The notes below the pieces were generated by a model, which was not told where the DNA came from, made no database searches, and saw only the letters and a list, made by a program, of their open reading frames with translations. Positions 21,101 through 31,940 of a DNA stretch of 64,000 nt are shown piece by piece. Source of the stretch: Cunninghamia lanceolata (taxonomy: Eukaryota; Streptophyta; Pinopsida; Cupressales; Cupressaceae); NCBI GenBank assembly GCA_027924645.1, contig BSBN01000809.1:45848001-45912000 (forward strand), in the 5' to 3' direction. A program made the translations under genes and the position numbers. Every line of letters begins with the position of its first letter. Position 1 is the stretch's first letter.

Positions 21101-21214
21101 TATGCATTTTTGTTGAGTGATCACATCTCCATTTTGGATAGGATGAAGCAAAGCTGGGCCACAGAGTTTGTACAGTTGAAGACTACTTTTGCGGATATAC
21201 TTAAGTATATGTAA
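18182..21214 (+). pseudogene. COP1 env-position ORF, main part after the viral insertion
   Basis: Roughly 1,000 codons in three frame segments: 18182-about 18990, about 18990-20410 and 20420-21214. Stops lie at 19294, 20248 and 21050. The first 270 residues form a globular-looking domain (DDWIRYVLSRMHDNFTWLM, VIGLHSSSGFPALK, GWVWESDKPVAIQIRDYMYG). The middle is a long Lys/Glu-rich low-complexity region (KKIKKRTSRKFSASRDEEEK), and the C-terminus is coiled-coil-like (LEKSAKENVQKEF). No transmembrane segment stands out apart from CLILCLFFYFMNELPG near 18700. I do not recognise the family. The architecture resembles the LTR-borne ORF of G1 (globular start, low-complexity middle, coiled-coil end), but no sequence identity is evident. 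Confidence 0.55.
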
Positions 21215-21463
21215 GTATAACATATGATTTATATATACTTATGCGGCCATGTATAGGAAATTTTTTGCAAAATTTTGGTATGCGGATTCCGCCCTTTGCC
21301 ATTGATGTCAAAGGGGGAGTGAGGAGTAGTGAAAAATATGGAATCCAACTAAGGGGGATGTCCAATAAAATAGTGCAAAAGACAGAGCATTAGCCAAGGG
21401 GGAGTTACTGCGACACTTAGCCATTTTTCAGTAAGTGTTGCCATCAATGCCAAAGGGGGAGAT
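21215..21463 (+). other. COP1 polypurine-tract array before the 3' LTR
   Basis: Four AAGGGGGA-type tracts at 21310, 21351, 21395 and 21453. The last (CAAAGGGGGAGAT) abuts the LTR and should be the plus-strand primer. Repeated PPTs are typical of Sireviruses. Confidence 0.75.
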
Positions 21464-22569
21464 TATTGGCAAGAGACACTGTGTGGATTCATAAGTGTTG
21501 TCATTGATGGAAACAAAGTCTATCCCACGCATCTGTAGTACATAATATTCCTTCACCGGAAGTCAGATTGAAGAATGTTTTGGTCCAATGAACAAGAACA
21601 GAGTATGTAACAAGGTCTGACAATTAGGTCTGGATCTCTAAGATGGTGTAACGTAGTAAGTTGCAGACTTGGACAAGTTAAGAGGGCTATCATGACTACT
21701 GTACTCCAGAGATTTAGCCTCCGGTGATAAATCAATAAAAAGATATGAGCATCTGAGTGTTGGGTTCCAATCAGGCAGAGCAGATAGAAGAAGAACTGAC
21801 CGGCAGAGTATCAGACTTCAATCCGAATGAGTAAAAGGTGTTGATCAAGCAATTTGTGGGATTATACATTGTTGGCCGACATAATTTATGACTTCTACAC
21901 CTATTTTTTGATATACATCACAAATCAAGCATGGATTCAGCTAACAGATCAATAACTTCCAAATATCTTGAGTGTTTCTATTGCCGACTAGAAAGTTGAT
22001 GAAATCCTTGATGTGGATATATATACCAGATGGATTCTAGCATGTAAGTGTGAGTTGAAGATGAAAAAGTAATAAGGTGTGAAGAAAAGCAGGGATAAGT
22101 GTGAAAAAAGTAATTCAAGTCCAGTATGTGATTGAATAACAACATAGAACAGACAAAGGATGAAGTGCGTCAGATCAGTATATTGTGCCTAACTGGAACT
22201 GAACTCTTGCATTTGTAAATGCTTCTCATCAGTTCAAACACTTGATTATCTTCCGTAAGTTCTTGTAGGCAGTGTGCCTCTTGTGAGTAGTGTGCTCGAG
22301 CAGTGAGCCCTAATTGGCAAGTGCCATTTTGTACTCCTTTATTCTTTTAAGAGAGAATACAATCTTGGGTTAGTCACCCCGTGGTTTTTCTCTTAACAAG
22401 GTTTCCACGTAAAAATCCTTGTGTTATATGTATTGATTTTATTTCTGCTCTTATGATTACATATGCTTTCATGTTTTTATATAACACTGAATATTGAGAT
22501 AACAAAATTAAGGAAATTTTGAGATAACTGATTCACCCCCCCTCTCAGTTATCTGCCTTGCTTTCAACA
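21464..22569 (+). repeat. COP1 3' LTR
   Basis: Begins TATTGGCAAG (first dinucleotide mutated from TG to TA) and ends TTTCAACA. It is collinear with 5470-6573. Confidence 0.88.
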
Positions 22570-22574
22570 CTTGG
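22570..22574 (+). repeat. Target-site duplication of COP1, right copy (CTTGG)
   Basis: Matches 5465-5469. Confidence 0.9.
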
Positions 22575-24934
22575 TTCTAAAGTCTACATACCTGTACATT
22601 TATATCACTCCATGACATGATTTGACTAGTTTTCCAGGGTAATTCTAGAGGCTACTTGGACTATTTTGGTCACTATACAAATATGTCAGAAAGTAAATTC
22701 TAGTGACAACTCGCTACAAAGTTTTACCTCAGAAGTATATTGATCCCGTATCAAGTTAATTCAGGGTAAAAAATTGTTTCAAAACAAAAAAAATTTACCC
22801 AGGCCCTCAAGAGGACCCGGCATGCCTCATACAGTTATGAAGTTTCAATGTAGGTAGGATTCAGAGGAGTGGGATTCCACAATAAGGCAATTTGAATGCA
22901 TTGGAAGATATTTGTTTGGGAATTAGTACCCTAAGGAAATGAACATTAAGGTTACCATGCCCTCCTTAAATGAAAGGGATGATATGAGATAGAGAAAGTT
23001 TTTCAAGCACAATTAGGCATATAAGGAATAAAAACATCAATAGCATTTGATTGTTGCCTATCCCTCCTTGCTAACTGATCTTTTGGTACCATGCTAAGCG
23101 TGGAACTTCCAGATGATGGTAAATTTATCAGTTAGTAATTTGAGTTGAAATGAAGTATACATTGGAACAAAAAATATTACATTGGATTAAAATGCAACAG
23201 ATGTCAAAGATCACTCATGTTGCATAGTGCTTCTCCTACTCATGCACCTATGACCCATTTCTTTGAAGTCTTGCATTGCTTTCTGGTAGGCCCTCCACAT
23301 TTTCCACAATGGCACTATTCCACTATCATTCCATAGCCATTGGATCATAAACATCTCTACATTCTATATTTAAACATACACGTAGGCTTCCTCTCTTTAG
23401 TATGCATGTATTTCCTCAAAATTACTATGCCATCCATTTCTATATGCATGCACAATGCTTCAACTTCCATGCTAGGCTCTTTCTAGTTTGGAATGCCATG
23501 CAATGGTAAAAATAAGTGACAACATTTCTATATGCCTGTGTTATTCTCACATGATTGAAATAATTCATATTTTGCTTGTGTGACCTCTCTATTCATTATT
23601 TGGGCTCATGATTCCTCATGACATGTCACGCTACACATGTTTCCTCTAAGATTTCATTTGGTGTACTGCTACTTAGAATTTCCATGCCATGCTACTAAAT
23701 TTCCTTGCAAGCTCATTGAATTTCTTGCTCAATAGGCCACGAGCTTTCTTAGATCTTTACGTATGCATTATAATACATCACTGGCCTCTTAAACACTATG
23801 CAAACCACCAACCAATATTGCCATGTTAACTTGACCATAATCTACTTTCTTTTGGCTAGTAAGTACAATTGTAACCATCCATCCTCCTTGGCATTCTATA
23901 TAGCTATTTGTGCTTTCGAAAGGAAGACAAATATCTATTCTATTCCTCTCTAATGGTGATCCTTGAACCTAGAAACTTAAGATGAATGTACTTATTGGGT
24001 GTGGCATCTTCACTTGGACCTTGATTCTACAATATTGATTTATATCAATCTCAGTCACTGCATTGGCAATGCCTATCATCCCAGAAAAGAGGCATCCATT
24101 TAAAATTGACTATGCTTCATCAACTAATCTTCCAATTGTAGTAGTAACCTCTGAAAAAAAAACTCTGCAATCTCTGAATAAAGTACCACAATAGTGGCAG
24201 AGTAACAGGTAACATCTGCAAGATAATGTTTTCATTAATGTAACTTATTCTTTGATTTCAAACTCATCGACATCCTCATTTTAAGAAGTGAGCGGCCATG
24301 CGGGAACTGTAACAACACTAGGTACTGGGATATTATTGAGAAATCATTTCACATTCTTTTGGTGAAATTCAAATAATCTCTCTCTCCCTTAAGTCTTAAG
24401 TTGTCTATCCAACACAACAACACACAATAGTTGAGATTGAGATACCCAAGCTACTGCATATACATCTTTATATACACAAGTGACAATGTATATCTGTGGA
24501 TATCTAGGCTCTCCCACACAATCAATGTTTCAGCAACTCCCATCTCCATTGCCTTTAAAGTATCATCAATACCAAATGCATACATACATGTATCCTAGTT
24601 TATTTCTCCAAAATGCTTCCCTATCAAGCACTTTTCTTTAATAAACTTGACATTTGCTAGAATCTCAATAGATAGATCAATATCTTGATTAAATCCATTC
24701 TCTCCATCATATGATACATCAACAACATAAAGCATCTTCACCTGAAGCCTAGCATCTCAATTCAGTTTTTAAAAACTACAAATCCTACCAAGAGAAAACT
24801 AGCAATGTTAGGGCAACTGTTGTAAGTATTAATAAAAAACTAAGTTGCTAGATGTCATTTTTTCAAAACATAATTATGGCAGTTCTCCATATGAAGACAT
24901 GCAAAATGTAAACTTGCTTGTCATTCCCTTCCAG
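22575..24934 (+). other. Non-coding, AT-rich G1 leader region
   Basis: No ORF with coding character on either strand. It ends with a pyrimidine-rich CATTCCCTTCCAG (24934) that looks like a 3' splice site just before the first captured gene fragment. No LTR edges were seen. Confidence 0.45.
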
Positions 24935-25231
24935 GCTTCTTAAGAAAATCTACACTGAACTTATGAAGCACTTCACGAGTTTTACCACTGAACTTGTTAC
25001 AAATCATAAACTCAATCTGTTGAAAGGATTTCTTGATGTTGATGATTGGCCTCATGTACACATTCTATTGGACCGTCTTTCTCCACTAAATCTAGCTCCA
25101 CATTATCAAATTTGTTATGGCTTATTCATGGCTATTGAGAAGATACAAAACCATCCACAACTTTTGTCAGCATCCTCCCAGCATATGCGGAAGCAGAAGC
25201 TTTGGAACCAAGCTGTAGATGTGAACATATA
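24935..25231 (+). pseudogene. Captured cellular gene fragment, unidentified (helical repeat-like)
   Basis: About 100 codons (RLLKKIYTELMKHFTSF, then DVDDWPHVHILLDRLSPLN and HYQICYGLFMAIEKI) read like a conserved eukaryotic helical-repeat protein rather than a retroelement protein. The reading starts just after a good 3' splice-site sequence, as if an exon with its intron border had been captured. I have a weak impression of a THO2/THOC2-like subunit but cannot support it. It ends at TAA 25230. It lies directly upstream of the eIF2-gamma and VPS15 fragments. Confidence 0.4.
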
Positions 25232-25318
25232 AGAAACCCTAAAGTCTAATATCGGAGAGACTTACTATATCAGAGTGAGTTTTTTAAATCTCTCCAACTA
25301 TATGAGTTACTCCGATAG

Positions 25319-25560
25319 GGAAAACAACATGAGGCAATTCAAAAATTTATTACTAATGGCAATCCAGTGGTACCAATATTTGCACAACTAAAGCACATCA
25401 TCGATGATGTATGAGAACACATAACAAACAAGATTCCTATTCTTGAGCATAATTTTGTTACCCCACCCAACATGATTGTAATCATATCATTTGATGTGAA
25501 TAAACCTGGTGCTAAAGTTGATGAAATAAAAGATAGTGTTGCTAGTGAAAGTATACTGAA
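25319..25560 (+). pseudogene. Captured fragment of translation initiation factor eIF2 gamma
   Basis: About 80 codons: KQHEAIQKFI, then VVPIFAQLKHIIDDV, then [25 protein letters not shown] and [13 protein letters not shown]. These match, in order, the conserved stretch of eIF2-gamma around the end of its GTPase domain and the start of domain II (the family has [29 protein letters not shown] and GGVAGGSILKG). The short family insert after QKFI is missing. A TGA after IIDDV and substitutions at conserved glycines show decay. eIF2-gamma delivers initiator Met-tRNA to the ribosome; this scrap cannot. It is joined within about 15 bp to a VPS15 fragment. Confidence 0.75.
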
Positions 25561-25569
25561 GAGAGTGTT

Positions 25570-26022
25570 CATATTTGTTATGCTAATAACATATACAAGA
25601 TTGCTGCAATTGCTTCACACTCTCTTATACGTTCACAAGTTTTGAATGAGGTTGACATTTTAGATAGATCAAATGTTTCACATAAGGCTGGCAAAGGTCC
25701 TTTAGCTTCAACTCAGAATCTGATTTCACAGGCTCCAAGTCATCAAAAGAATAGTAAATGTAACGCAGAACTTACAGAGTTACAGCAGACAATAGCTCAT
25801 GTTATACAAGAATTGGTGATGGGACCAGAGCAAAGTCCAATTATAAGGAGGGCACTGCTAGAGTACATAAAGGAATTGTGTCATTTCTTTGGGAAGAAGC
25901 AAAGTAATGACTCTTTGTTGCCTATTCTCCTAGTTTTTCTAAATGATCAGTTACGAGCTGTTTTCTTTGAACAGATTATCCATGTATATTATTTCGTTGG
26001 GCAAAAAAGTGTTGAAGTCTAG
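25570..26022 (+). pseudogene. VPS15: Captured fragment of VPS15 (PI3-kinase regulatory subunit 4)
   Basis: About 150 codons in one frame without a stop: [68 protein letters not shown], then QLRAVFFEQIIHVYYFVG and QKSVEV. This follows the HEAT-repeat region of VPS15/PIK3R4, the scaffold of the class III PI3-kinase that acts in endosome traffic and autophagy. A three-residue gap lies at LND/QLR. The reading ends at TAG 26020 immediately after the family's SVEE position. There is no kinase domain and no WD repeats, so it is a non-functional exon-scale fragment. No intron is seen within it. Confidence 0.85.
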
Positions 26023-27864
26023 ACAAACACAGGAACCATATGTGACTTCACAGAATACCAAGATTGCAAGAGTAAAACTAGTAACCACAATTGTTGCAAA
26101 CATCTTCCGTGCAATTGGGGCAAAAATGAAAACTCAACTGAAACCCTAAAAAAACCACGCAACACTACATAAAAATTCACTGATGAAAAACTCATCGGCA
26201 AGACCAAGCCAGTCAGAACAAAAAATTTAAATCACACTAAGTTCCTGTGTCATACTGATGGAAGCCTTTTCCAAGAGAAATGTCATTTCATTGAAAGTGA
26301 TAAATATTTTAAATATAAGCTACATGCCCGAGATGAAATATTAAAATGAAATGTGAAATATTTTACCAAAGGGGTTATAGGGATGGAGGCAAAATATTTT
26401 TCAAAGAATTCACCAGATAGGTAATTATTTTACCTAAAAAATATTTTTGAGGAAGTATATGCAAAGACGAAAAAATATTTTCACCGAGCAATTCACAAGC
26501 AAGTAATTATTTCTTACCAATTAAGTGAAAATATATATTAAAGGAAATAACAATAGTTACTTGAAGAATTATTTTCATGAGATATGAAGGCAAAAAGAGG
26601 TTAAAATAAATATTTGTAAAGTGGGAAACAAAATTAAAATAAAAGGTTGCAGCGGATGGACGTGTGAAGGGTCACAACCCTAAAAATACACAACGTATAT
26701 ATAAAGGACAAAATCGGAGAAAGGAGGATCATCATCAGTAGTAGTAGATTGAAAATCACCAACAGTAGATAGGTTTATCCATTCCACCCATCCATCTCAT
26801 ATCAGAAACTATTGTTACAATGTTCATATTTTCAAGATAAATACAATGGAGAAGGTTTTTGCATAAATATTGATTTTCTTCCAAGTGTTCAATAGTTGTG
26901 TGGATATATCAATGCTCATATGTTATCTGACTGTCTCCAAAGTGGTTGTTTATTTATTCAAATTAAGTGTGAAAATACATTATATTTGTCAATACACATT
27001 TGTTGTACTTGTGTGGTGCTGCTGATTGTTTTCTGTGTAGAAGGATTAAAATTACCTTTTAAGCAATCTATTTTGATTGGTTCCTATGTGGATTAAAATC
27101 CCATTAAATAAATTGTCTTAATTGGTTTCTCCTCCCATATGAATTAAAAATCCTTTCACTTCACAGTAACATAAAGGGATATCATTGGGATCATTAAGAA
27201 GAGTCTCGGTAACTGATCCACTTGCATGTCTGCATAAGGTGTAGACATTTAAAAGTGCCCAACTGTTAGAGTTAAGCTGAGAAGTGAATCTGCACATCTT
27301 ACAAAACCCTATCTCCAATATCAAAATCCACACATTAACTCCATTTACCCAATAGATTAGGCACTGGTTAACCTTAGAACGTTTTATACAAGTATAACTC
27401 ACATTCTTAATAATTCAAGCATTCCTATTAGAAATAAGTTAGCAACCCTTGCAATTATCTCACATCTGTGTGCCATTAGTGAGTAGAATTGCCTAACCAG
27501 AATTTACCTAGATTTCCAAATCTACCTTATAATTTAGGTACACCTGCCTAGGTCTGGCAGAGCCTAAAAGAGTAGGGGGTTTCCAGTTGTATAAACCTTG
27601 TCTTGTTGACCAAAAACATATCAAGAGATTGGCACCCTCTTGTGGTCTAAAAAACCTACATTTTTGAGATCCAACATAGCTGATATTGATTTTGATTTGC
27701 TCCAATCTTTAAACTTTGCTCCTTATCCTCCCACAAGAAAAGTCAAGTCTTTGAGGAGACCATCCTCTCCTCCACCCACAAGAAGTGCCGCTTGTTCATC
27801 TTGTTAAAGCCTAACCCTACATAGTACTATCTTACCTTTACAAGTAAATTCCCTTCCTTTTAAT
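26023..27864 (+). other. Non-coding region upstream of G1 gag, possible solo LTR
   Basis: AT-rich DNA with repeated AAATATTTT phrases at 26310-26500, then a TATA box (26698) and no coding ORF. It could be the remaining G1 leader or hold a solo LTR of another family. I could not define edges. Confidence 0.4.
26698..26705 (+). promoter_or_regulatory. TATA-box-like sequence
   Basis: TATATAAA within ACGTATATATAAAGGAC, followed about 30 bp later by GGAGGATCATC. Strong consensus, but no experimental or repeat support. Confidence 0.35.
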
Positions 27865-29139
27865 ATGGCTCATCCACAGCCTCCACCTGTTCCATGGGGT
27901 GCAGCCATTGGACTATTCAACCTTGGTGCTAACCTGCATGATCTTCTTAGTGGATCAAGTAAAATTTTGCCTAAGTTTAGGGGTGACAGCAAGGTAACTC
28001 CTGAAGAGCACATTAATGCTTTCTTTGCTGCATGTTCCATCCTTGGAGTTCAACATGAAGATGTGTCCATTAGGCTATTTTTCGAGTCACTGGCTAACTT
28101 AGCTACTGAGTGGTTTTACCATCTTCCCAATGATTCTATTAATGATTGGGTTATGATGAGGCAATGAATTGAAGATAGATTTAGAACTACTGACAATGAA
28201 CACACATTAGTGGCTCAACTCTCCTCTATGAAAAAGGAGATTCATGAACAAATGAGAGAGTATGTGGCCAAGTTTAATAGATGTGTGAATAAAATCCCTG
28301 CAAATGTCAGACCTGGAGACGGATTAATGCTAGGTTTCTTTATCAACTCATTACCACCAGATGTCAGTTATGCTATTAAAAGGCAAGGAGTCCCTAACAT
28401 AGCCGATGCTCAATCATTGGCTATCACTGTGGAAGATGATTTGATTACTTCAGGGAAATGGAAAAGGGAGTTACAAACTGGCAAACCTGCAATAACCAGT
28501 CCAACAGAACCAGTTATTCAAAGGTTGGCAAATGCTATTATCACTCTGAAGTGTCAGATGCCCAAAGGTCCTCAACAATCTCCTCAAGGAGGTTATAATC
28601 GGATGATGCAATTGCCAGGTCCTGCCCAATGGTTAGCTATTGAAGGAACATCAGCGAGTAAAAGCAACCATATGGTTTGTAATTTTCATCTCACCTCTAA
28701 TCATGATGGAGCCTCCTGTCCCGAGATGATGTGGTTTATGCAAATACTTTCCATGAATGAACACGTTGAAGAACCCTTAGTGGAAGAACCTCCCACACCT
28801 AGTGATGTTGGTGTGAATTTCTTTGAGTATGAATTAGATGAGGGGAGTAGAGAAGATGTATATATTGAAGTTGACAGCTCCAACTGTGCGATGTTTAGTA
28901 GGGGTCAGCAAGCACAAAGAAGCCAGAATACTCAGGGTCAATCTAGTAATTCTACCTCTAGCCCTAAATATATCTTGACCAGACAAAATGAGGCTAAGAA
29001 AATGGAGAACTTGACACCCAAAGTTGCAGCTGCTGAGGTACCATCTACTTCATTTTCTAAAACTCATGTCTCAAGCTCATTTGATATTGTAGAATCATGT
29101 AAAATACTAAGATTGATATTTCCCAAGCTGAGTATTTGA
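27865..29139 (+). pseudogene. G1 gag polyprotein, decayed
   Basis: The ORF starts MAHPQPPPVPWGAAIGLFN and is one frame except for TGA at 28165-28167 (probably CGA). It contains the gypsy capsid-like region: LPKFRGDSKVTPEEHINAF, LANLATEWFYHLP, then KKEIHEQMREYVAKFNRC and MLGFFINSLPPDVSYAI, matching the retrotransposon gag family. The protein would assemble virus-like particles. The C-terminal half is Gln/Ser-rich with a Cys/His remnant (CNFHLTSNHDGASCPE) and no clean CCHC. It shifts frame near 29100 into the protease frame. Confidence 0.8.
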
Positions 29140-29830
29140 GGCTTAATCCATCTAAACTTGATAGACTGGTCATATATGTTAGATAGGAACCTTCCCCTTC
29201 CCATTGTAATGCTCAAGTATCTAGTGATGCCGAAATGCTTACTAAAAGTAAAAACTGTTCAAACTCTGGTTCTCAAGACCCTAGTTCCCAAAATCCTTTT
29301 AACAAACCTGAACCTTTTTATGTCTCTCTTTACATTACTGGTTTTAAATTCAGTAATTATGTTATTGATTCTGGAGCCTAAAAAAATGTTATGCCTGCTC
29401 AAGTTGCTAAATCCCTAGGATTATCCTATACACCCTCCCATGGCAAATGCTTCTTAATGGATGGTTCTTCGGTACCCATCCTAGGTTATATTAAAGATGC
29501 TCAAACTACTTTAGCTTCCTTTCTAAAGAAAAGATTGAAATTAACCATTCTTGTAGCAAATATACTTGCCATTTATGGGATGCTCTTGAGTCATAGTTTC
29601 TATAAAGACTTAGGTGGGGAAATTCAAATGGATTGGTCACATGCCTTAATACCTATGGAAGGGAAGAAAGTTTGTCTCAATCCTGAACTTAAGGCCAAGT
29701 TCATCATGCTTAAATCTGGAGACCCTAGGGCAGACATCTTGTTTGTAGAAATTGGACTAGGTACCTACATGTGTACATCCACAGGAAATGAAGAAATGAG
29801 TCTGATTAGCCCTGACCTAGTTGATGAATT
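29140..29830 (+). pseudogene. G1 aspartic protease, decayed
   Basis: The frame shared with RT shows YVIDSGA followed by TAA (29379-29381) and KNVMPAQVAKSLGL, which is the gypsy protease active site with a stop directly after it. Downstream, MDGSSVPILGYI and ILVANILAIYGMLLSHSF form the second half of the protease. The fold would cut gag-pol. A stop at the active site makes it dead. Confidence 0.75.
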
Positions 29831-30296
29831 GTGGACTCTAGGATTTGATGGTAATTGTTCTACCGCGGGGTCAGGGGCAGGGGTTGTCCTGATTTCACTT
29901 GATGGTTATTCTTTTCCTTTTGTTTTCAAATTAGAGTTTGAGAACACCAATAATACCGCAGAATATGAGGCTTTGTTATTAGGCCTAGAGCTAGCCAGAG
30001 AAAGAGGTGTGAAACAATTGAAGGTTAAGGGAGATGTCAAGTTAATTGTTAAGTAGGTAAGAAAGTTGTACATAGTTAAAAATGGCAGGTTAAGACATTA
30101 TCAAAATAGAGTGTGGGATTGTATTGAAGATTTTGATGCTTTTTCCATAGAGGCAATACCTAGAGAACAAAATACTAGAGCTGACTCCTTAGCAATTTCA
30201 ACATCTCTTCTCCTGCCACATCCCAAATTTAAGAATAAATCATGCAGGGTTGAAGTAGTGTACAGACCTAGTGTTCCTGACAATGTTAATCACTGA
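29831..30296 (+). pseudogene. G1 additional (archaeal-type-like) RNase H between PR and RT
   Basis: FDGNCSTAGSGAGVVLI, NTAEYEALLLGLELA, KVKGDVKLIVK and NTRADSLA carry the D-E-D-D catalytic set in the correct order of an RNase H of the 'additional RNase H' type found in Tat gypsy elements. It lies upstream of RT, whereas many Tat elements have it after the usual RNase H. From memory, the Tat I branch shows this order, but that needs checking. Stops are TAG 30054-30056 and TGA 30294-30296. The domain would remove RNA from RNA/DNA hybrids during replication. Confidence 0.75.
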
Positions 30297-30347
30297 CAAG
30301 TTTTTAATTCTGATCAGCAAATTATTTCATTCCTTGAAAAGGTTGAA

Positions 30348-31643
30348 TTGTTTGCTAGTGTGTTCTTTGAGGGTAGTACTGATGATAGTAATGATGTCTT
30401 GGAGGGAAAAGTGGAGTCCTCGGATGACTCAAGCTCAAGAGTTGTGCAATTGAAAGGAAATAAGATTCCTAAGGGGCTAGTTTCTCTTGAAGATCTTTTT
30501 AATCAACATGACCAATACCTTAAGAAGAAGAATAAAGTTTCCATTACAACTTCAGCCGATTATGATAAGGTAAATATTGGCACTAAAGCTGATCCAAAGA
30601 ATATGTGCATTGGTAAATGTTGTTCCAAAGAAGAAAAGGAACATTTAATTTCTCTGCTTATTAGATATAAGGATGTTTTCACATGGTGTTACGCTAATCT
30701 TAAGAGGTTTAGAAATAGAGAGATGTAACATCATATTCCCCTGAAGCCTGGTACCATACCTTTTAGACAAAAGAAGAGGACTTATAATCCAAAAATAGCT
30801 GAAGCCATCTTCAATGAAATTGACAAAATGCTGAAGGCTAAAATTATCTACCCTATTCACCACTCTACTTGGGTGGAAAATATTGTGCCTGTTAGGAAGA
30901 AGAATGGGGAGATTCAGATTTGTGTTGATTTCAGGATTTTGAATCAGGCCTCTCTGAAGGATAATTATCCCTTCCCAGTTATGGATCATATTTTACAAAC
31001 TATGTCTAGTTCAGAGATGATGTCCATGCTTGATGGGTTTTCAGGTTACAACCAAATTGAGGTGGCTTGAGAAGATTAGCATAAGATAGCTTTTACTACC
31101 CCCATTGGTGTCTTTGCATATAATAGGATGCCCTTTGGTCTCATTAATGTTGGGGCCACATTTCAAAGAGCAATGGATCTGACCTTTGGTGATTTGAAGA
31201 ACAAAATCATAGTAGTGTATCTTGATGACTTGACAGTTTTCTCCAAGAAAAGAGCTAATCACTTGCATGACTTGGAGGTGGTCTTACAATGCTACAGAGA
31301 GAATGGTATCTCCTTGAATCCTAAGAAGTCAATCTTTGCAATCACTGAAGGAAAACTGTTAGGCCATATTGTCTCAAAATATGGGATTAAAATTGATCCA
31401 GAGAGAGTCAAGGCAATCCAACAGCTAAGTCTACCTGCGACTAAGAATAATACAAGGTCCTTTTTCAGTCAGGTAAACTTTCTAAAGAGGTTTGTCCCTA
31501 ATTTCACTGAGCTGACTAGACACATTGCAGAAATGATGAAGAATAATCCTATCTTTAGATGGAGTGTTGAAGGGAAGAAAGCATTTGAGGACATAAAAAA
31601 GGCTATTGCTGATGCGCCCACACTTGTGCATCCTGATTTTTAG
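30348..31643 (+). pseudogene. G1 reverse transcriptase, decayed
   Basis: Same frame as the protease. The motifs are in order: WVENIVPVRKKNGEIQICVD, NYPFPVMDHIL, MLDGFSGYNQIEVA, RMPFGLINVGATFQRAMD and VYLDDLTVFSKK (the catalytic YLDD at about 31218), then the thumb GHIVSKYGIKIDPERVKAI. Stops occur at 30726, 31068, 31077 and 31641. The spacer 30348-30640 is acidic and Ser-rich. The RT would make element cDNA. Tat and Athila elements share this motif style; the extra RNase H favours Tat. Confidence 0.85.
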
Positions 31644-31904
31644 AAAGATTTTATTATCTATTGTTACGCCTCTGAACATACTTTATCAGCTATCTTGTTA
31701 CAGAAAAATGAAAAAGTAATCGAAGCTCCCATTGCTTTCATGAATGTGTCGTTGAAGAACTATGAGCTTAAATACTTTTCTTTGGAGACACACACGTATA
31801 CAGTGGTGAAGGCATTAAAGCGCTTCAGGTTTTACATTTTACATTCACATACTATTGTATATGTTCTAGAATCTGTAGTGAAAAGTATACTCACTCAACA
31901 ATAA
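31644..31904 (+). pseudogene. G1 gypsy-type RNase H, degenerate
   Basis: KDFIIYCYASEHTLSAILLQ and NYELKYFSLETHTYTVV correspond to the retroelement RNase H, but the first catalytic Asp position reads CYAS instead of D.S. Loss of the standard RNase H acidic residues is usual in Tat elements that carry the extra RNase H. Stop TAA 31902-31904. Confidence 0.65.
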
Positions 31905-31940
31905 ATTGGATGTAACAATAAAGGAGCTTGGATTGCTAAA

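Larger units (their letters stand above)
5470..22569 (+). mobile_element. COP1, pol-less copia (Sirevirus-like) LTR element with nested virus
   Basis: Two direct LTRs (5470-6573 and 21464-22569) are flanked by the perfect 5-bp duplication CTTGG. Inside are an initiator-Met-type PBS, a gag-like ORF with zinc knuckles, a long ORF in the env position and an array of polypurine motifs before the 3' LTR. No protease, integrase, RT or RNase H belonging to this element is present. The RT-like sequence at 10-18 kb is viral. Multiple AAGGGGGAG tracts and an extra ORF after the pol position are known features of the Sirevirus branch of Ty1/copia. Movement would have required enzymes from another element, and COP3 is a candidate relative. 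Confidence 0.85.
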
